Made by a program: the position numbers and the translations under genes
The notes under the pieces: generated by a model
Told to the model about the DNA's origin: nothing
Databases searched by the model: none
The model's input: the letters and a program-made list of their open reading frames with translations, nothing else
In this document: positions 60,421 through 64,000 of the stretch, one piece after another
How positions within the stretch are numbered: the stretch's first letter is position 1
Layout of the letters: every line of letters starts with the position of its first letter
NCBI GenBank assembly: GCA_028622995.1
Contig: JAJQJQ010000036.1
Location: forward strand, 744,001 to 808,000
DNA: 64,000 bases
Reading direction: 5' to 3'
From: Panagrolaimus kolymaensis
Lineage: Eukaryota > Nematoda > Chromadorea > Rhabditida > Panagrolaimidae

Positions 60421-62361
60421 TTACAAAAATACAATATAAATTAAGGCAAAAACCATCATCATTTCTTGAAGTTTCATATCAACCATTGAGATTCCTTTTG
60501 AGTGGTTATTATCTGTATGAGCAGCAGCAGGCTAAAAAAAAGAATCAATGTAGTGTTTAACATTTTTCATATAACTTTTAACTTACACATTCAGTTTGAA
60601 AAGGATCATAAGGTCTACCACCATTATGACTATCATAATTATTGTTGACAGTCTGAAAATAAAGTTGTGTTAATAATGTCATTTAGCAATATATGTGTGA
60701 AACTTACAACTTGAGGAGTATCCCTTTCTGCACAATTATCAGAATCCTTGCATGAATGAAATACAACTTTGTTATCACCATATTGATATTTGGCATCTTT
60801 GTTCATTCCACTTTGAATTGTTTGTATTACTTTTGAGTCCAAATTACATTGACTAACGAAATTTTCGAAGCATCCAAAACCAAGTTTACCATAACCATTT
60901 CCAATTTTACATTGATAATACACACAAGCATCACAAGATGTATGACTTGGTGCAATATCTTTAGGAACTAAAAAATGGAGGATTAAAATGAAAAGTTTTT
61001 AACAAAAGCAAGCAAACCTCCAAAACCAAAATACATTTCTTCATAACAACGATTTGCAACCCCGCATGTAAGTTTTCGAGATGATGGAGGTGCTTGAGTA
61101 CGTGGTGGAGGACGAGATGGAAAAGGAAGAGGTGCTTGAGTTGATGGTACATAAGTTGGTGGAACCCTGCAAGTTTCATTGTAATCCTTGTCAACAACAT
61201 CTTTATCAAATAGAGCATCAATATTAAGTCCAAAAGTCGCATTCTAAAATGTTAAACACAATGAAAAGATTTGTAAGAAATATAACAAGAAAAAGAAACA
61301 TAACAAAAACTTACATCCTTTTCCCACATTAAGGCAGCACAATCTTCCCAATCGCATGATGTAACACTGATTGAAATATTATAATACCAATTATGAGACT
61401 TTCGTCGAAGTTGATTTTCTTCAGCTAATGGAGCATTTGGACAAAGTTGATAGAAATCATCAAGACAACCATAGCCGCTAATAACTTTGTTACCATCGAT
61501 GACACATTGAAAATATGAACAAACATCACATTCTTTTGTTATGTTTTCTAATGGTGGAACTAAAAACATATGTAAGTTAGAAGCTTAAGATAAAAAGAAA
61601 GTAGTTAGTTACCTTTTCCTCGTTGATATTGTGCAAACGGTTCACAAGTTGCACCAGATTCACATTTGACTTTATTAGGACGTTGATATTTTGTGCTGGT
61701 AGAGGTAGTAGTTGTTGAAGATTCATGAGTTGATGGTGCAAGAGTTGAAGGTGCAATAGTAGAAGATACAGAGCAGGTTTCATTATAGTCCTTTTGAACA
61801 ACACCTTTACCAAATAATGCATCAATTTGAAGTCCAAAAGTATCATACTAAAATGTTAAACACAATGAAAAGATTGTAAGAAACATAACAAAAACTTACA
61901 TCCTTTTCCCACATTAAGGCAGCACAATCTTCCCAACCACACGATGAAACACTGATTGAAATATTATAATACCAATTATGAGACTTTCGTCGAAGTTGAT
62001 TTTCTTCAGCTAATGGAGCATTTGGACAAAGTTGATAGAAATCATCAAGACAACCATAGCCGCTAATAACTTTGTTACCATCGATGACACATTGAAAATA
62101 TGAACAGACATCACATTCTTTTGTTGTAATTTCAAATGTTGGAACTAAAAACATATGTAAGTTAGAAACAAGCATTAGATGAATGAGAAATAGTTAATTA
62201 CCTTCGGCAGGTTGATATTGAGCATAAGGTAAACAAGTTACTCCATATTGACAAGTTACAGCTTCAACCACGACGACGAACTTTGATGATGAACAAAAGA
62301 AGAAGATGAGAAGAAGAAAAAGTTGATTGACAGAAACAGAAGCAGCGTTTTGGTTGAACAT
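60421..62361 (-). CDS. secreted cysteine-rich protein with three tandem modules and GPI-like tail
   Basis: Eight exons on the minus strand (62361-62202, 62144-61900, 61847-61613, 61559-61315, 61243-61018, 60967-60708, 60652-60587, 60531-60421) join in phase to 515 residues. An N-terminal hydrophobic leader (NQLFLLLIFFFCSSSK) precedes three ~80-residue modules with the pattern CDxCxYxQC, GYGCLDDFYQLC, SCxWEDC. They are separated by Thr/Ser/Pro linkers each ending in a CxxGxxC motif. Modules 1 and 2 are almost identical. Module 3 is diverged (CDACVYYQCKIGNGYG, GFGCFENFVSQC, SCKDSDNC). The C-terminus is a short hydrophobic tail (MMMVFALIYIVFL) as in GPI-anchored proteins. The Cys pattern recalls nematode ET or Ly6-type surface modules, but I cannot assign a family. 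The likely location is the cell surface or secreted. Confidence 0.85.
61251..62175 (-). repeat. recent duplication of module exon plus flanking introns
   Basis: Positions 61251-61570 and 61850-62170 are near-identical through the 245-nt exon and into both flanking introns (for example TTCTTCAGCTAATGGAGC and CATATGTAAGTTAGAA). One small indel in the intron and few substitutions were seen. The unit is about 600 bp. Confidence 0.9.
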
Positions 62362-62963
62362 TTTTTGCAAGTTGCCAAACAACAAATTTTCACTCACGCA
62401 AAGAAACAAACAAAAAAGTTTGAAGAATGAAAATTAAGCGAATTTGAAAAGTTTTGTTGCTTCAAAAATGAGTTTTATAAAATTTGCATATTTTGCGTGC
62501 GTTCATGCATGGAACTAACAAAAAACAAACATAATTCAAGCTGTTTTGTTAGCTTCAGTTTTTTTTGTTTGGGAAAGGCAAAGCCCGATTTGGATCAGTA
62601 AATTCTGTTTTTTCAAGATTTTTAAACAAGCATCACCATCGATGCTATAAAACAACATAGTTTTTCTAACTTTTTCTAATCACTACCACTACCATCATTG
62701 CTGCTTTTTTAACCACTTACTCGTAAACGCATTAGTGTTAGGGATAAGCAATACGGTAGTCTTTTTCGATGAATACAGTATCACCCTAGACAAAGGCTAA
62801 TCAAACTTTAGGTGGCACCCGGTATAATATTACTGCGGACTCTCCATTCACACTTCTCCTTCTGCTATTCATTTATTTAACCACAAAGCAACTACATATG
62901 CAAGAAAATAGTTTATTATTATACAACTTTATCAAAATTTTACAAATTACAAAATAAACCTAG
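62362..62963. other. promoter of the cysteine-rich gene and 3' flank of the GT31 gene
   Basis: About 600 nt, less AT-rich around 62700-62850, with no coding or RNA gene recognised. Confidence 0.45.
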
Positions 62964-64000
62964 TTAGGCAATTAAAGGATTATTCAAAATTCCTTTTAAA
63001 CTTCTATCATAAATATGTTTCCAAATGATTGGAAGATGTTCAGGATCATGACATACATAGAATACAATATTTGCAGTGTTCACAATTCTTTCCCAATTAG
63101 TTACTTGTCTGAATTCTCCATAACCATTTATGAGACCAACATTCACTTCACCAGCTAATTTTCCAGTAACAAAGAAATCATCAATTTTATGAAAGTGTAC
63201 TTTGTGGCTTTTCATATATTTCCATTCTTTCATAATCACATTAGTCGACGTTAAATATGCATATCCAAGACAATAATCATCGTAGTATTTGTAAGATAAA
63301 GACATTTCAGTTTCAGGAACACGCCTATAAAAAATACTTTGATAAACAAAAAAGCTTCTTTCAAACTTACCATTTATAACCTTTTTGTCGAAATATTGGA
63401 GTATGTGTTCGCACATTACAATAAAAGTTATTTTGAAGTTCTTTAGCATTCATCAGAAAGATATCTTTCATTTTTGTAACATCAAATACCACGTCATCAT
63501 CAACCTTAACAATAAAAGGATTCTTATTAACACAATTTTCAGCCAAATATTTTATCCAAACTATAGCTTTGGTTGTTAAATTCCAATATGTATCAGCAAA
63601 ATCAGCTTGAAGGATATCACCATATTGTGCGGCTTCTTGATCAACATCAACTTGCAAAGATTCATTTTCCGGTTTTCCCATAGCAAAAACAATATCAAAA
63701 CCAATGAAGTTCTTTAAAGTTTCATTTCCCATTGTTGAACGAATTCTTGATCGTCGATTATCATTTTTAGGATGAGTATGAACAATGATAACTATATTTT
63801 TAGTTGAATTTGGATTAGAGCAAGCAGGAATCATTGGATTTATCAATACAGGATATGCGAAAGGTTTGATAAGCTGAAAAGAAAAAGTTAATAGAAATTT
63901 TGATGTAAAGCAACGATAATTTGAATACTAAAAAAACTTACTTCATTTGTAGCTCCATAAGAATAGGATTTCTTTTGAAATGGCCAACTTTTTGTAAAAA
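62964..64000 (-). CDS. GT31-family (beta-1,3-galactosyltransferase-like) glycosyltransferase, 5' end outside window
   Basis: Exons 64000(cut)-63942, 63873-63371 and 63324-62964 on the minus strand join in phase and end at TAA (62964). The visible 307 or so residues include the family opener (IVIIVHTHPKNDNRRSRIRSTMG), the donor-binding DxD motif in VKVDDDVV, the FADTYWNLTTKAIVW segment (canonical DxYxNLTxKT), YCLGYAYL, and DDFFVTG in place of the EDVYVG motif. These point to a Golgi GT31 enzyme transferring Gal or GlcNAc in beta-1,3 linkage to glycoprotein or glycolipid acceptors. The N-terminal cytosolic tail and TM anchor lie beyond the right edge. Confidence 0.88.

Noticed and set aside
60236..60439. 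67-codon plus-strand Lys-rich frame
   Set aside because: It overlaps the last exon of the cysteine-rich gene on the other strand and has no family support.
1..64000. CRISPR array, bacterial operon or prophage content
   Set aside because: No regular direct repeats with spacers. Introns and nematode gene families throughout show nuclear eukaryotic DNA.

Overview
This is eukaryotic DNA, very AT-rich with long T and A runs. It is almost certainly from a free-living or parasitic clade IV nematode. Most introns are 50-130 nt, with GTAAGT-like donors and TTTTCAG/TTTTTAG acceptors. Coding exons use CGA, GGA, CCA, CAA and GAA heavily. Six members of a fast-evolving F-box-like family resemble expansions I associate with panagrolaimid nematodes (Panagrolaimus and relatives). 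That genus-level guess is inference from memory.

Layout. 1-46: 3' end of a tRNA, Val(CAC)-like. 47-5073: T-rich non-coding sequence, probably promoter, 5' UTR and first intron(s). 5074-10841 (+): ephexin-type RhoGEF (DH-PH-SH3). 11396-12317 (-): small four-TM protein. 15546-17541 (+) and 22863-24078 (+): two N-terminally extended sigma-GST-like paralogs, flanking an SRPK-like kinase on the minus strand (18081-20489). 25168-26775: foldback element. 27256-30525 (-): eight-exon AAAP amino-acid transporter. 30526-41600: gene-poor, with a second and much better preserved 1.65-kb palindrome at 35984-37632. 41601-42625 (-): F-box-like gene A. 43235-48113 (-): vitellogenin-N-type lipid-transfer protein whose exons run in frame into a complete trypsin-like domain. 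49801-50025 (-): Ser/Glu-repeat exon beside a very GC-rich MITE with a 10-bp target duplication (50049-50330). 50650-51834 (-): mitochondrial m-AAA (paraplegin-like) N-terminal region with no AAA or protease domain. It is divergent from a kappa-class GST (52087-52913, +). 53045-60126: one orphan 3' exon plus F-box-like genes B-F, with a solo LTR at 58430-58632. 60421-62361 (-): secreted cysteine-rich three-repeat protein with a GPI-like tail. 62964-64000 (-): partial GT31 glycosyltransferase.

Exon models were built by hand. For each gene I checked that splice phases match and that the summed exons give an open frame, so most spans should be close to correct. 5' UTR exons and alternative isoforms cannot be seen. 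The points most worth pursuing are the lipid-transfer/trypsin fusion, the truncated m-AAA protein, the two foldback elements that share a core, and the GC-rich MITE.
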